A stretch of 64,000 nucleotides of DNA from Flavobacteriaceae bacterium EG-1 (GCF_009649685.1 NZ_WJPK01000003.1:62001-126000); one strand, 5' to 3'. Counted from the stretch's first letter, positions 18,688-27,724 are shown. Numbers and translations are program-made. Notes: a model not told the origin generated them from the letters alone.

Positions 18688-20445
18688 ATGAAAAAAACAA
18701 TTTTATTAATCATTCTAATAATTTTAGCACCCAAAACTATTTTGGGGCAATATCGTTTACAATCAAATGTAGACATAGCTCAATTTAACAATATAGATCA
18801 AGAAAAGGTATTCATACATTACAATGACAATTTTTTACTATCTGGAGAATACTTATACTATAAGATGTACTGTTTAAATGCTATAGACCACTCACCTTCA
18901 AAAATCAGTAAAATTGGGTATGTTGAACTAGTAGGGCGAAATAAAAAAACGGTGTTTAAACATAAAATAAGATTAAATGAAGGTTTAGGTCAAGGCGATT
19001 TTTTTATTCCTGGAAACTTAGAAACAGGTAATTACAAACTAATAGGCTATACCAATTGGATGCGAAATTCAGGTGTAGATTCATTTTTCATTACTGATAT
19101 AGTAATTGTAAATCCTTACAAAGAACTACCAACAGAATCTAATAAAACTTCTGCAAACATTATTTACCATACTACAATAGATAGTGCCAATATAAATACG
19201 CAACGAGAAGATACGAATTCTATTAAAATAGTATTACCAAGAAAAATATATAATAAGAGAGCATTAGTAAAATTGAATATTACTAATCAAACACTAAATC
19301 AAAACACAAACCTTTCTGTTTCAGTAAGAAAAAAATACCCAATTACTACGCCATTTAATAACGATAAATCTATTAATATTAAAAAGGCACCTAAAAACAA
19401 TTTATCAAAAAAAATAGATGAAACAATATTTCTACCAGAGTTAAGAGGTGAACTAATATCTGGCAAAATAATAAATAACACTAATAAACAAGTGGTTGCT
19501 AACCAAAACATAAGTTTATCTATTAGGGGAACTACAGGTACAACAAAAATATCACAATCAAATAAAAACGGCGTTTTCTATTTTAATTTAGATAATAGAA
19601 ATCGAAGTAATAAAATTGAATTTAGTTTATTAGACAACCAAAATGATACAAATCAAATAATTTTAGACACCTCCAAAATAAACACAAACACGCTCAAATA
19701 TTTAGATATAGACCTTGCTCATAATTTAAACAAGGTGATTGAAAAACGGAGCACATATAATCAAATAGAAAATGTTTTTTTTGAGGAGAAGTTAGATAGC
19801 TTAATTCGTTTTACAAGTACTATCCCGATATATAAAATTTATGATGAAAATTACAATCTAGATGACTTTACAAGATTCAACACACTAGAAGAGACAATAG
19901 TAGAAATAATTGCTAATGTATTGGTAAAAAAACGTAAAGGGCAGTACAAAATACAAATAAGAGAGAACAATCATTTCTTTATTGATTCTGATGATGAACC
20001 ATTATGTTTGGTAGACAATATTCTTGTTGAAAATTCTTCTGACCTTTTCAATTATGATGTAAAAAAAATACAAAATATTGGAATTTCTAGGAGCGAATAC
20101 TATATCGGCCCTAAAAAATATCAAGGTATCTTTTCTATTAAAACAAAAGAGAGTGACTACACAAATCAACAAAATACTAATACTTCAATCAAAATTAGTT
20201 TAGATGGCCCAATTCCTTTAAAAGAATATTACTTTCAAGACTACAGTAAATCAACCGCTGCAAATAAGACTCATATTGCCGATTTCAGACAGCAATTATT
20301 ATGGCTACCAAATTTCAATTTAAAAGAAAATAATTCAATTGAATTTTACACATCAGATAATACCGGAACCTTTGAAATAGCTGTCGAAGGTTTTTCCTTA
20401 AATGGTGATGCAATTTCATTAAAAGAATACATCTATATAGAATAA
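18688..20445 (+). CDS. Secreted MG2-like protein of unknown function in TonB receptor locus
   Basis: A 585-residue exported protein with a signal peptide ending near ILGQ (residue 21). The first 130 residues resemble the macroglobulin-like MG2 fold found in Bacteroidota surface proteins (DQEKVFIHYNDNFLLSGEYLYYKMY, then GNLETGNYKLIGYTNW, where others read EKVYIHTDKP and AGETIWFK). A second beta domain follows at about 255-320. No catalytic motif is visible. It begins 3 bases after the DUF4249 gene and is the last gene of the locus, so it probably works with the receptor and the lipoprotein. The fold call is by pattern only. Confidence 0.7.
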   Translation: MKKTILLIILIILAPKTILGQYRLQSNVDIAQFNNIDQEKVFIHYNDNFLLSGEYLYYKMYCLNAIDHSPSKISKIGYVELVGRNKKTVFKHKIRLNEGLGQGDFFIPGNLETGNYKLIGYTNWMRNSGVDSFFITDIVIVNPYKELPTESNKTSANIIYHTTIDSANINTQREDTNSIKIVLPRKIYNKRALVKLNITNQTLNQNTNLSVSVRKKYPITTPFNNDKSINIKKAPKNNLSKKIDETIFLPELRGELISGKIINNTNKQVVANQNISLSIRGTTGTTKISQSNKNGVFYFNLDNRNRSNKIEFSLLDNQNDTNQIILDTSKINTNTLKYLDIDLAHNLNKVIEKRSTYNQIENVFFEEKLDSLIRFTSTIPIYKIYDENYNLDDFTRFNTLEETIVEIIANVLVKKRKGQYKIQIRENNHFFIDSDDEPLCLVDNILVENSSDLFNYDVKKIQNIGISRSEYYIGPKKYQGIFSIKTKESDYTNQQNTNTSIKISLDGPIPLKEYYFQDYSKSTAANKTHIADFRQQLLWLPNFNLKENNSIEFYTSDNTGTFEIAVEGFSLNGDAISLKEYIYIE

Positions 20446-20516
20446 AAGTATATATTTAGGCATTTAGTTATTAATTGTGTTACATTTATATTAAACACTT
20501 ATAGTAGGTAATTGCC

Positions 20517-20524
20517 TATATTTG
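20517..20524 (+). promoter_or_regulatory. -7 element upstream of the alpha/beta hydrolase gene
   Basis: TATATTTG, a perfect TAnnTTTG match, lies 24 bases before the ATG at 20549. No TTG stands at the usual -33 spacing, so the promoter is only partly supported. Confidence 0.5.
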
Positions 20525-20548
20525 TCTTAAGATTAGATTCGCTCGTGA

Positions 20549-21313
20549 ATGAATGAAAACTTAATTTCAGAAGGAAAATTTAAATACATCGAAGCTGGGG
20601 AAGGCACCCCAATAATTATTTTACATGGCCTAATGGGTGGGTTGAGTAATTTTGAAGGTGTAATAAATCACTTCCCTAAAAAAGGATACCGAATACTTAT
20701 TCCTGAATTACCAATTTACGACATGCCCATGTTGAAAACCAATGTTAAGCAATTCGCCAAATTTCTAGAGAAATTTATTGAATTCAAAGGGTTGTCAGAC
20801 GTAATTCTATTAGGTAACTCTCTTGGTGGACACATAGGCCTATTACATACAAAACTCTTCCCAGACATGGTAAAAGCATTAGTAATCACAGGTAGCTCGG
20901 GACTTTACGAAAGCGCTATGGGAGATGGCTACCCAAGACGTGGTGACTATGAGTTTATTAAGGCTAAAGCGGAAAAGGTGTTTTACGACCCAAAAATTGC
21001 TACAAAAGAAATTGTTGACGAAGTTTTTGCGACAGTAAATGATCGGAATAAAATAATAAAAACCCTAGCCATTGCTAAAAGTGCTATTCGACATAATATG
21101 TCTGATGATTTACCCAACATGCAAACGCCAACTTGTATAATTTGGGGAGAAGATGACACTGTTACACCACCTGATGTAGCAAAATTATTTGATGAATTAT
21201 TACCAGATTCCGAGTTATTTTGGATTGAAAAATGTGGACATGCACCTATGATGGAACACCCTGAAAGATTTAATGAAATCTTAGATAATTGGCTTACTAA
21301 AAGAGGCTTTTAA
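20549..21313 (+). CDS. Alpha/beta-fold hydrolase
   Basis: Serine hydrolase of the alpha/beta fold, cytoplasmic (no signal peptide). The catalytic triad can be read: nucleophile S91 in GNSLGG, acid D203 in IWGEDDTVTP, and H231 in CGHAPMMEHPERF; HGLMGG near residue 26 supplies the oxyanion loop. Length 254. The substrate is not predictable. The next gene, engB, starts 12 bases later and is probably co-transcribed. Confidence 0.9.
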   Translation: MNENLISEGKFKYIEAGEGTPIIILHGLMGGLSNFEGVINHFPKKGYRILIPELPIYDMPMLKTNVKQFAKFLEKFIEFKGLSDVILLGNSLGGHIGLLHTKLFPDMVKALVITGSSGLYESAMGDGYPRRGDYEFIKAKAEKVFYDPKIATKEIVDEVFATVNDRNKIIKTLAIAKSAIRHNMSDDLPNMQTPTCIIWGEDDTVTPPDVAKLFDELLPDSELFWIEKCGHAPMMEHPERFNEILDNWLTKRGF

Positions 21314-21325
21314 GATTACTATACC

Positions 21326-21949
21326 ATGTTGATTAAATCAGCAAACTTTATTATCAGTAATACAGAGGTGGCAAAATGCCCTAAAGAATCTATTCCTGAA
21401 TATGCTTTTATAGGCCGTTCTAATGTGGGCAAGTCTTCTTTAATTAACATGCTAACCCAGCGAAAAAGTCTTGCAAAAACATCTGGTAGACCGGGAAAAA
21501 CACAACTAATCAATCACTTTAAAATTAATGAAAATTGGTTTTTGGTAGATTTACCTGGTTATGGTTACGCTAAGGTTTCTAAAAAAGACAAAAAAACATT
21601 TCAAAAATATATAACCAATTATTTTGTGCAACGTGAGCAATTAGTTTGTTCATTTGTTTTGGTAGACATTCGGCATAACCCGCAGAAGATAGATATGGAG
21701 TTTATGCAATGGTTGGGAGAAAATCAGATTCCTTTTTGTATTATATTCACAAAAGCCGACAAATTAAAGCCAAAAGCAATTGAAAAAAATGTAAATGCTT
21801 ATCTGAAAGAGTTAACCACTAGTATTTGGGAAGAAGCACCTCAGCATTTCATTACATCATCATCGAAAAATATTGGTCGTGATCAAGTTTTAGAATTTAT
21901 TTCTGCGATAAATAATGATTTTTATCAACATAGAAAAAAAACATTCTAA
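21326..21949 (+). CDS. engB: Ribosome biogenesis GTPase EngB (YsxC/YihA)
   Basis: Essential GTPase that helps assemble the large ribosomal subunit. GTPase motifs in order: G1 GRSNVGKSSLIN (about residues 29-40), G2 GKTQLINHF, G3 DLPGYG, and G4 TKADK. The N-terminal ANFIISNTEVAKCPKESIPEYAFIG is split from G1 as in the family. Length 207 is typical. Its last four bases overlap the tail of the opposing gene at 21946. Confidence 0.96.
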   Translation: MLIKSANFIISNTEVAKCPKESIPEYAFIGRSNVGKSSLINMLTQRKSLAKTSGRPGKTQLINHFKINENWFLVDLPGYGYAKVSKKDKKTFQKYITNYFVQREQLVCSFVLVDIRHNPQKIDMEFMQWLGENQIPFCIIFTKADKLKPKAIEKNVNAYLKELTTSIWEEAPQHFITSSSKNIGRDQVLEFISAINNDFYQHRKKTF

Positions 21950-22320
21950 ACGCACTTATTAAGAGAACTTATTAAAGACTTGGCATCTACCAAGTTATTT
22001 AGTTCTTCTGTATTTATAACAATTTCAAGTTCATCATGAGTTTGACCAAGAACTATAGGAAATGTAAAGTTATAGTTGAACTTAGAGGCGTACTTTTTCT
22101 TGTATTCATCTTTATGCAAAAACTCCATTGTTAATGAAGAGGTTTTTCTAAAATTTTTCCAAGTAGTATTTTCTTTAAATGCTCCAAATGTAATAGCACA
22201 AAGGCGACAATTGTAGGTGCTTGGGCTTAAAATTTTGTGTGCTCCGTCTAATAATTGATTTTGTAATCCGGTTTCAGCATTATAAACAAAAATCAATTTA
22301 TCAATTTTATTAGGCTTCAT
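21946..22320 (-). CDS. Small conserved protein of unknown function with a CxxC motif
   Basis: A 124-residue cytoplasmic protein without a recognised domain. It starts with a strand (KLIFVYNAET), then GLQNQLLDGAHKIL, a CxxC at C38/C41 in NCRLCAITFG, an aromatic and basic stretch, and a hydrophobic FPIVLGQ with a C-terminal helix. This has the look of a small thioredoxin-like or metal-binding fold, but that is a guess. It faces engB tail to tail and is divergent from the metallo-beta-lactamase gene, sharing a 46-base upstream gap. Confidence 0.7.
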   Translation of the reverse strand: MKPNKIDKLIFVYNAETGLQNQLLDGAHKILSPSTYNCRLCAITFGAFKENTTWKNFRKTSSLTMEFLHKDEYKKKYASKFNYNFTFPIVLGQTHDELEIVINTEELNNLVDAKSLISSLNKCV

Positions 22321-22366
22321 ATTTGGATAATAAAACTATATATTTAGCAGTCTAATTAAACAACTA

Positions 22367-23110
22367 ATGCGAATTAACAGAATTAAACTTCTAATTTTCT
22401 TATTCTCAATTTTTCATATACAGGTTGAGTCGCAAATTATTGAAAAATCTTACACTTCCGAAAACTTACAAATAATTCCTATTTCAGCAAATAGCTTTAT
22501 ACATGTTTCCTATATAAACACTAATGATTTCGGAAAAGTAGCCTGTAATGGTTTAGTTTATATTAAGAATAATGAAGCAATAGTTTTTGATACACCTACA
22601 AATAATGAAGTATCTAAGGAACTAATAAATTGGATTTTAAATGTTAAAAAATCTAGTGTAAAAGCTATAGTGGTAAATCATCATCATTCCGATTGCCTAG
22701 GTGGTTTAGAAGCTTTTCATAATAATGAAATACCCTCATATGCGAACAATAAGACTATTGAATTAGCCATTGCTAAAAAATATAAACCACCTATAAATGG
22801 GTTTGATTTAAAACAAGAACTGACTATTGGAGGCGAAAAAATTAGAAATATTTATTTTGGTGAAGCACATACAATAGATAATATTATAAGCTACATTTCT
22901 AGTGAAGAGCTTATATATGGCGGTTGCATGATTAAGTCATTAAAAGCTTCTAAAGGAAATCTAGAAGATGCAAATTTAAGAGATTGGAGCAATACTATAC
23001 AAAAAATAAAAGACCATTACCCTAATGTAAAAACAATAATACCAGGGCATGGAGATTATGGAAATTCAGAATTACTCGATTATACAATAGCACTTTTTAA
23101 AGTTCAATAA
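22367..23110 (+). CDS. Subclass B1 metallo-beta-lactamase
   Basis: Exported zinc hydrolase; a signal peptide ends near VESQ (residue 23). All six B1 zinc ligands are present: H105 and H107 of HHHSD plus H168 of GEAHTIDN for site 1, and D109, C187 of YGGCMI and H228 of PGHGDYG for site 2. The Cys ligand separates B1 from B2/B3 enzymes and from glyoxalase-type relatives. Length 247 is normal. No transposon or integron surrounds it, so it looks like a resident chromosomal gene. Activity on carbapenems is likely for the class but not shown. The phosphatase gene starts 1 base after its stop. Confidence 0.92.
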   Translation: MRINRIKLLIFLFSIFHIQVESQIIEKSYTSENLQIIPISANSFIHVSYINTNDFGKVACNGLVYIKNNEAIVFDTPTNNEVSKELINWILNVKKSSVKAIVVNHHHSDCLGGLEAFHNNEIPSYANNKTIELAIAKKYKPPINGFDLKQELTIGGEKIRNIYFGEAHTIDNIISYISSEELIYGGCMIKSLKASKGNLEDANLRDWSNTIQKIKDHYPNVKTIIPGHGDYGNSELLDYTIALFKVQ

Positions 23111-23111
23111 A

Positions 23112-24740
23112 ATGAAAAAACTACCAATTCTATACCTTTTAATCTCTATTTTGTTCGGTTGTAAATCAGAAACCAAGACCTCTAAGGAGTTAATACCACC
23201 TGTGATAGCTCCTTTTACGAATGTAGATACTTTAGCTATAAATGATTGGTGGAATCGTACCGATAATCCGATTATTGATTTAAAGGTAAATCGAGATAGC
23301 GTAGTAGCTTTTGGAATGTATACCGTTTCTAATAACATATTAAAATTAAGTGCACAACTTTATCCATTATATCCAGATGAAGCTAGAGTAATTCAACTAG
23401 AGTTATTAAAAGGTAACAAATGGGAAAAAGTACAAAAGCAAACTATTAATGATTTAGGTTGGTCAGCTTTATTTCGAATTGAGAATTGGGATGACACAAA
23501 AGATATCAAATATCGTATTAAACATGGTGATAATTCTTTCTATGAAGGGTTAATTCGCAAAAACCCTAAAGAGAAAGAACAAATCTCCATAGCAGCTCTT
23601 TCATGCAATTCAAACAAAGACCGTGGTATGCGCGAAAATTATGTTAGAAATATTAATCACCAAGATCCCGATTTAATATTTTTTGCTGGAGATCAATCCT
23701 ACGATCATACAGAACATACAGCTGCTTGGTTAAAATTTGGACTACAGTTTCGTGAAACTTTCAGAAATAGACCAGCAATTGCCATACCTGATGACCATGA
23801 CATTGGACAAGGGAATCTTTGGGGAGAAAATGGCAAAAAATCAATAGAAAAAGGATCAAATGACGGTGGGTACACTTATCATCCAGAATATGTAAAAATG
23901 GTTGAACGCTGCCAAACTTCTCACTTACCCGACCCTTATGACCCGACACCAATAGAACAAGGCATTGAAGTCTACTATACTAATTTATTATGGGGTGGAG
24001 TAGATTTTGCAATATTAGAAGATCGAAAATTCAAATCTGGACCAAATGGCAAAATACCACAACAAGGACCACGACCTGATCACATAAGAAATCCAGAATA
24101 TGACCCGGCTTCCATAGATTTACCTGAATTAAAATTATTGGGGGATCGTCAATTAAAATTCTTAGATGATTGGAGCACCACGAATGCTGACGCAATTAAA
24201 GTAGTTTTATCACAAACAGGATTTTGTGGAGGTGCACATATTCACGGTCAATTAGAGAATAGATTACATGCCGATTTAGATTCTAATGGATGGCCACAAA
24301 CTGGTAGAAACAAAGCATTAGAAAAAATTAAAAAGGCGAACGCTGTTCATATTGCGGGAGACCAACATTTAGCAACAATTATAAAGCAAGGAATCAAAGA
24401 ATATGGTGATGGGCCTTGGTCTTTTATAGTGCCTGCCATTGTAAATGATTATTACAGTCGTTGGTGGTGGCCATTAGATGAAAAAGCTGGTCCCAATCCC
24501 AATAAAAAAACAACACTACCATGGACTGGTGATTATTTAGACGGTTTTAATAATAAAATAAGTATGATGGCCTATGTAAATCCTGAAAGTAATTCTAAGG
24601 GTGGTGGTTATGGACTTATTCGATTTAATAAAAAAGCACAATCTGCTACCTTTGAATGTTGGCCAAGATATGTTGACGTAACTAAAGAAGACGCCGAGCA
24701 ATTTGAAGGTTGGCCAATGACAGTATCTTTAAGCGAATAA
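23112..24740 (+). CDS. PhoD-like metallophosphoesterase lipoprotein
   Basis: Predicted lipoprotein (lipobox LFGC, Cys at about residue 17) of the PhoD-like alkaline phosphatase family. An N-terminal beta domain precedes the catalytic part, where ALSCNSN, FFAGDQSYDH, PDDHDIGQG and IAGDQHLATI supply metal ligands. Length 542. The natural substrate may be a phosphodiester or phosphomonoester. It follows the beta-lactamase gene by 1 base and is probably in the same transcript. Its end faces gldC with only 7 bases between, with no hairpin there. Confidence 0.88.
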   Translation: MKKLPILYLLISILFGCKSETKTSKELIPPVIAPFTNVDTLAINDWWNRTDNPIIDLKVNRDSVVAFGMYTVSNNILKLSAQLYPLYPDEARVIQLELLKGNKWEKVQKQTINDLGWSALFRIENWDDTKDIKYRIKHGDNSFYEGLIRKNPKEKEQISIAALSCNSNKDRGMRENYVRNINHQDPDLIFFAGDQSYDHTEHTAAWLKFGLQFRETFRNRPAIAIPDDHDIGQGNLWGENGKKSIEKGSNDGGYTYHPEYVKMVERCQTSHLPDPYDPTPIEQGIEVYYTNLLWGGVDFAILEDRKFKSGPNGKIPQQGPRPDHIRNPEYDPASIDLPELKLLGDRQLKFLDDWSTTNADAIKVVLSQTGFCGGAHIHGQLENRLHADLDSNGWPQTGRNKALEKIKKANAVHIAGDQHLATIIKQGIKEYGDGPWSFIVPAIVNDYYSRWWWPLDEKAGPNPNKKTTLPWTGDYLDGFNNKISMMAYVNPESNSKGGGYGLIRFNKKAQSATFECWPRYVDVTKEDAEQFEGWPMTVSLSE

Positions 24741-24747
24741 GATTATA

Positions 24748-25080
24748 TTACTTTAATTCTAATTTTTCCGCAAAATAATCGCAAAAATCCTTCATGGTAG
24801 CGGTCATTTTTTCATCTTGTGTTGCTTTCATAAAAGTATCTGAAAGAGATACCAACGTTTGATGAAAGAATATTTTCATTTCATCCACCGGCATGTCTTT
24901 AGTCCATAGGTCGATTTTTAAGGATTCTTTATTCTTACTATCCCATACAGAAAGCAACATGGCTTTAGCCTCTTCATTATTAATACCGCCATCTTGTGCT
25001 GACCAATTTAATTTCTCTGGTACTCTATTTTCATCAAGGCCAACAGTAAGCGTTATTTGAGATTTATGTAATTCAGACAT
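24748..25080 (-). CDS. gldC: Gliding motility protein GldC
   Basis: Small soluble protein of 110 residues matching GldC of gliding Bacteroidota: SQITLTVGLDENRVPEKLNWSAQDG at the start (given in parts), EEAKAMLLSVWD, and LWTKDMPVDEMK. GldC is encoded with GldB and improves gliding, although its biochemical role is unsettled. The ATG overlaps the gldB stop as TAATG, so the two genes are translationally coupled. Confidence 0.93.
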   Translation of the reverse strand: MSELHKSQITLTVGLDENRVPEKLNWSAQDGGINNEEAKAMLLSVWDSKNKESLKIDLWTKDMPVDEMKIFFHQTLVSLSDTFMKATQDEKMTATMKDFCDYFAEKLELK

Positions 25081-26042
25081 TATTTTCTAGGTTTATAGTT
25101 TGCCTCCTTAAAAATTTCTTCAGCAGACAAAGGTAAAAGTTGTTGGGGAGAAATTTCGTTTTTATCCATATAAGCTTTTACTATTTGCCAACCAATATAT
25201 CTGCCAAGTCTAGACGGAGATTCATTATCTAGTTCTAATCCAAATTTTGAAAAAGGGGCCAAATCTAAGAATCGTGCTTCCAATTTGTTATCGGTACTAT
25301 AAAGTAATTCATTCTCCACAAAATATCTCCACATTGGTTCTTCATTTGCTAATGCCCAATCGTATTGTTCTTGAGAATATCCAATTTTTTGAGCATCTGT
25401 AATATTCGGTAAAAGCTTGTCTTTTAAATATAGTATTTTACCATAGTAAATTATTTTAGAGAGAAAAGTACGTTCAGTAGGGTAATTTAGAACTTTAGTA
25501 GCAAATGCACCAGCTACATCGCTAGTCATATATTTTTCATCTAAAATAGCAGCAATATACTTCTGCATACCTTGATAAAATTTATGATCAGAACCTAAAT
25601 AATTGTCTAAACCTATTAATAAAAGGCTATCGGTCAAAATAATTCTATTCGGATAATCTACACTTGAAATAACTGTTAAAACTTTTGGTCCGTTGATGCG
25701 AGGAAAATAATGTTTAATATGTTTATATAGCAATTCTAAATCTGTCTTATGATTTTCGAAAGAAGGGAAAGCCTCGCCCACCTCTCTTAACAACTCTATT
25801 TGTAAAGTATCGTTTAATTTTTGAATCCAAAAACTATCAGAATATTGCTCTGGAAACAAATAAGGAAATTTCTCTTTTGTTTCTAGAAAGTTATCTTCAC
25901 TAGTTTCAGCTAATTCACGATCAAAACGCACAATTTTCAAATCCATAGGGATTTTTTTTATCGCTTCATTTACTTTATTTTCATCAGTACATGAAAAAAG
26001 TGCTATAGATATTAAGAATAAAATAAAAATTCGTTTAGACAT
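25080..26042 (-). CDS. gldB: Gliding motility lipoprotein GldB
   Basis: Lipoprotein needed for gliding and for stable GldJ and type IX secretion function in Flavobacterium. I place the start at 26042 (MSKRIFILFLISIALFSC), which gives a clean signal peptide with lipobox ending at Cys; the longest frame begins at 26063. The mature protein has the GldB pattern MDLKIVRFDRELAE and FPYLFPEQYSDSFW, and GRYIGWQIVKAYM near the end. A perfect -7 box TAACTTTG lies upstream at 26107-26100 on the minus strand. Confidence 0.93.
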   Translation of the reverse strand: MSKRIFILFLISIALFSCTDENKVNEAIKKIPMDLKIVRFDRELAETSEDNFLETKEKFPYLFPEQYSDSFWIQKLNDTLQIELLREVGEAFPSFENHKTDLELLYKHIKHYFPRINGPKVLTVISSVDYPNRIILTDSLLLIGLDNYLGSDHKFYQGMQKYIAAILDEKYMTSDVAGAFATKVLNYPTERTFLSKIIYYGKILYLKDKLLPNITDAQKIGYSQEQYDWALANEEPMWRYFVENELLYSTDNKLEARFLDLAPFSKFGLELDNESPSRLGRYIGWQIVKAYMDKNEISPQQLLPLSAEEIFKEANYKPRK

Positions 26043-26099
26043 GCAAAGTAATTGTAAGTTCATTTTATTTTTTCGTTGCTACACATTATTTTTAGCAAA

Positions 26100-26107
26100 C
26101 AAAGTTA
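26100..26107 (-). promoter_or_regulatory. -7 element of the gldBC promoter
   Basis: Read on the minus strand this is TAACTTTG, a perfect TAnnTTTG. It lies 37 bases upstream of the ATG at 26063 and 58 upstream of the preferred ATG at 26042, in the gap shared with the divergent nadE. No -33 TTG is visible at the right spacing. Confidence 0.45.
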
Positions 26108-26119
26108 AATTAAATCTTC

Positions 26120-26908
26120 ATGCAGACCGAAAAAGTTGTTGACCATATTGTAAACTGGCTTAAAGATTATGCGAATAACGCAGGAATTAAAGGATTTACA
26201 ATTGGAATATCGGGTGGAATAGATTCTGCGGTTACATCTACATTGTGTGCCAGAACCGGTCTTGAATTACTTTGTCTAGAGATGCCGATACATCAGGCAG
26301 AAAATCAAGTTACAAGAGCTTCCAAACATATTGACTGGTTACAAAGCAATTACAATACAGTTAAAAGGCAACCAGTTAATCTTACTCCGGTATTTGATAG
26401 CCTTGTTGAAGCATTACCACCTGTGGCCAATGAAGAAGAGCGTTTTATGTCCTTAGCAAACACTAGAGCGCGCCTAAGAATGACCACACTTTATTATTTT
26501 GCGGCATTAAAGGGTTACCTAGTTGCAGGTACCGGAAACAAAGTAGAAGATTTTGGAGTAGGATTTTACACAAAATATGGAGATGGTGGTGTAGATTTAA
26601 GTCCAATAGCCGATTTATTAAAAACTGAAGTCTATGAAATTGCAGAATTCCTAAATATTAATGAAGATATTAGAAAGGCAGCTCCTACTGATGGCTTATG
26701 GGGAGACGATAGAACCGATGAAGATCAAATAGGTGCTACTTACCCAGAATTAGAATGGGCAATGAAAATGCAGGAGGAAGGAAAAACAGAAAATGACTTT
26801 ACTGACCGAGAAAAAAAGGTTTTTCTTATATTTACAAAACTAAACACTGCTAATAAACATAAGATGGTTCCTATACCTGTTTGCATGATTCCCAGTTCAT
26901 TAAAATAA
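26120..26908 (+). CDS. nadE: Ammonia-dependent NAD+ synthetase NadE
   Basis: Converts deamido-NAD to NAD with ATP. The PP-loop SGGIDSAVTS is at about residues 29-38; AGTGNKVEDFGVGFYTKYGDGG is the NAD-binding and dimer segment (shown in parts), followed by LSPIADLLKTEVYEIA and PTDGLWGDDRTDEDQIG. Length 262 shows that the N-terminal glutaminase domain is absent, so free ammonia is the donor. It is divergent from gldB. Confidence 0.95.
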   Translation: MQTEKVVDHIVNWLKDYANNAGIKGFTIGISGGIDSAVTSTLCARTGLELLCLEMPIHQAENQVTRASKHIDWLQSNYNTVKRQPVNLTPVFDSLVEALPPVANEEERFMSLANTRARLRMTTLYYFAALKGYLVAGTGNKVEDFGVGFYTKYGDGGVDLSPIADLLKTEVYEIAEFLNINEDIRKAAPTDGLWGDDRTDEDQIGATYPELEWAMKMQEEGKTENDFTDREKKVFLIFTKLNTANKHKMVPIPVCMIPSSLK

Positions 26909-27018
26909 CCACTCAACTGAATTTCAGGTATATAAAACGAATATAATTTAGAAAATAGTGTTTATTAAATAAAAATTAGGAGTTTTGTTTACCAAATTAG
27001 ATAAATAAACCTTACATT

Positions 27019-27042
27019 GGTTGTCAGTATTTAAAGACAACC
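27019..27042 (+). other. Stem-loop in the 5' region of the response regulator gene
   Basis: GGTTGTC (27019-27025) pairs with GACAACC (27036-27042) around a 10-base loop, ending 32 bases before the ATG at 27075. It lacks a T tract and so is not a normal terminator of nadE. It could be an mRNA structure in the leader or an operator; neither is shown. Confidence 0.35.
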
Positions 27043-27074
27043 TAAGGTCTAGATTTATCCCAAAAAATATCAAA

Positions 27075-27704
27075 ATGATTAAAATATTAATTGCGGACAA
27101 CCACCCTATCGTGCGAATGGGAGTAAGAAGTGTTCTAGAATCTGCAAATGGCTTTGAAGTTGTTGGAGATGTATCTACCACAGGAGAGCTTTTTGAGAAA
27201 CTCGAAAAGTTAACTCCAGATGTAATAATGTTAGAAATGGATATTCCTGAAATTAATGGTATAGCTGCACTCCGAAAAATTAAAAAATCATTCCCAGATA
27301 TTAAAGTACTAATGTACAGTGGGCAATCTGAAGATGTTTACGCATTAAGTTCTATTAGAGCAGGTGCTTTCGGATATTTAGCTAAAACATCTGAAGTAGA
27401 TTATATTGTAACCGCGGTTAGAAAAGTAGCTGAAGGAAACATGTTCATCACTAATGAACTAGCACAGCGATTAGCCTTTGATGAAGGCACACAAAAACCA
27501 CGAAGATTTTTCAGAAAACTTTCTACTAGAGAAGTAGAAGTTTTAAAACTATTAGCAAGTGGTAAACGAAATAAAGATGTAGCCTTAGGTCTTAACTTAA
27601 ATGAAAAGACTGTTAGCACATACAAAGCTCGTTTGATGAAAAAATTAAATGTTGACAATATGGTCGACCTTTTACAACAAGCAAAAGCTTTAGAGTTATA
27701 CTAA
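27075..27704 (+). CDS. LuxR/NarL-family response regulator with Glu in place of the phosphoacceptor Asp
   Basis: Two-domain DNA-binding regulator of 209 residues. I use the ATG at 27075 (MIKILIADNHPIVRMGV); a frame from TTG at 27021 adds 18 unlikely residues. The receiver domain (1-120) keeps D8, the switch Thr/Ser region and K of GYLAKTS, but the acceptor position aligned by DVIMLEMDIPEING is E54, not Asp, and the second Asp of the acidic pair is N9. The C-terminal LuxR helix-turn-helix is intact (KLSTREVEVLKLLASGKRNK, in part, and LNEKTVSTYKARLMKKL). A Glu there often mimics phosphorylation, so the protein may act without a kinase. No histidine kinase gene is nearby. Targets are unknown. 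Confidence 0.9.
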   Translation: MIKILIADNHPIVRMGVRSVLESANGFEVVGDVSTTGELFEKLEKLTPDVIMLEMDIPEINGIAALRKIKKSFPDIKVLMYSGQSEDVYALSSIRAGAFGYLAKTSEVDYIVTAVRKVAEGNMFITNELAQRLAFDEGTQKPRRFFRKLSTREVEVLKLLASGKRNKDVALGLNLNEKTVSTYKARLMKKLNVDNMVDLLQQAKALELY

Positions 27705-27724
27705 ATACCTTACCAAAAAGGTTG

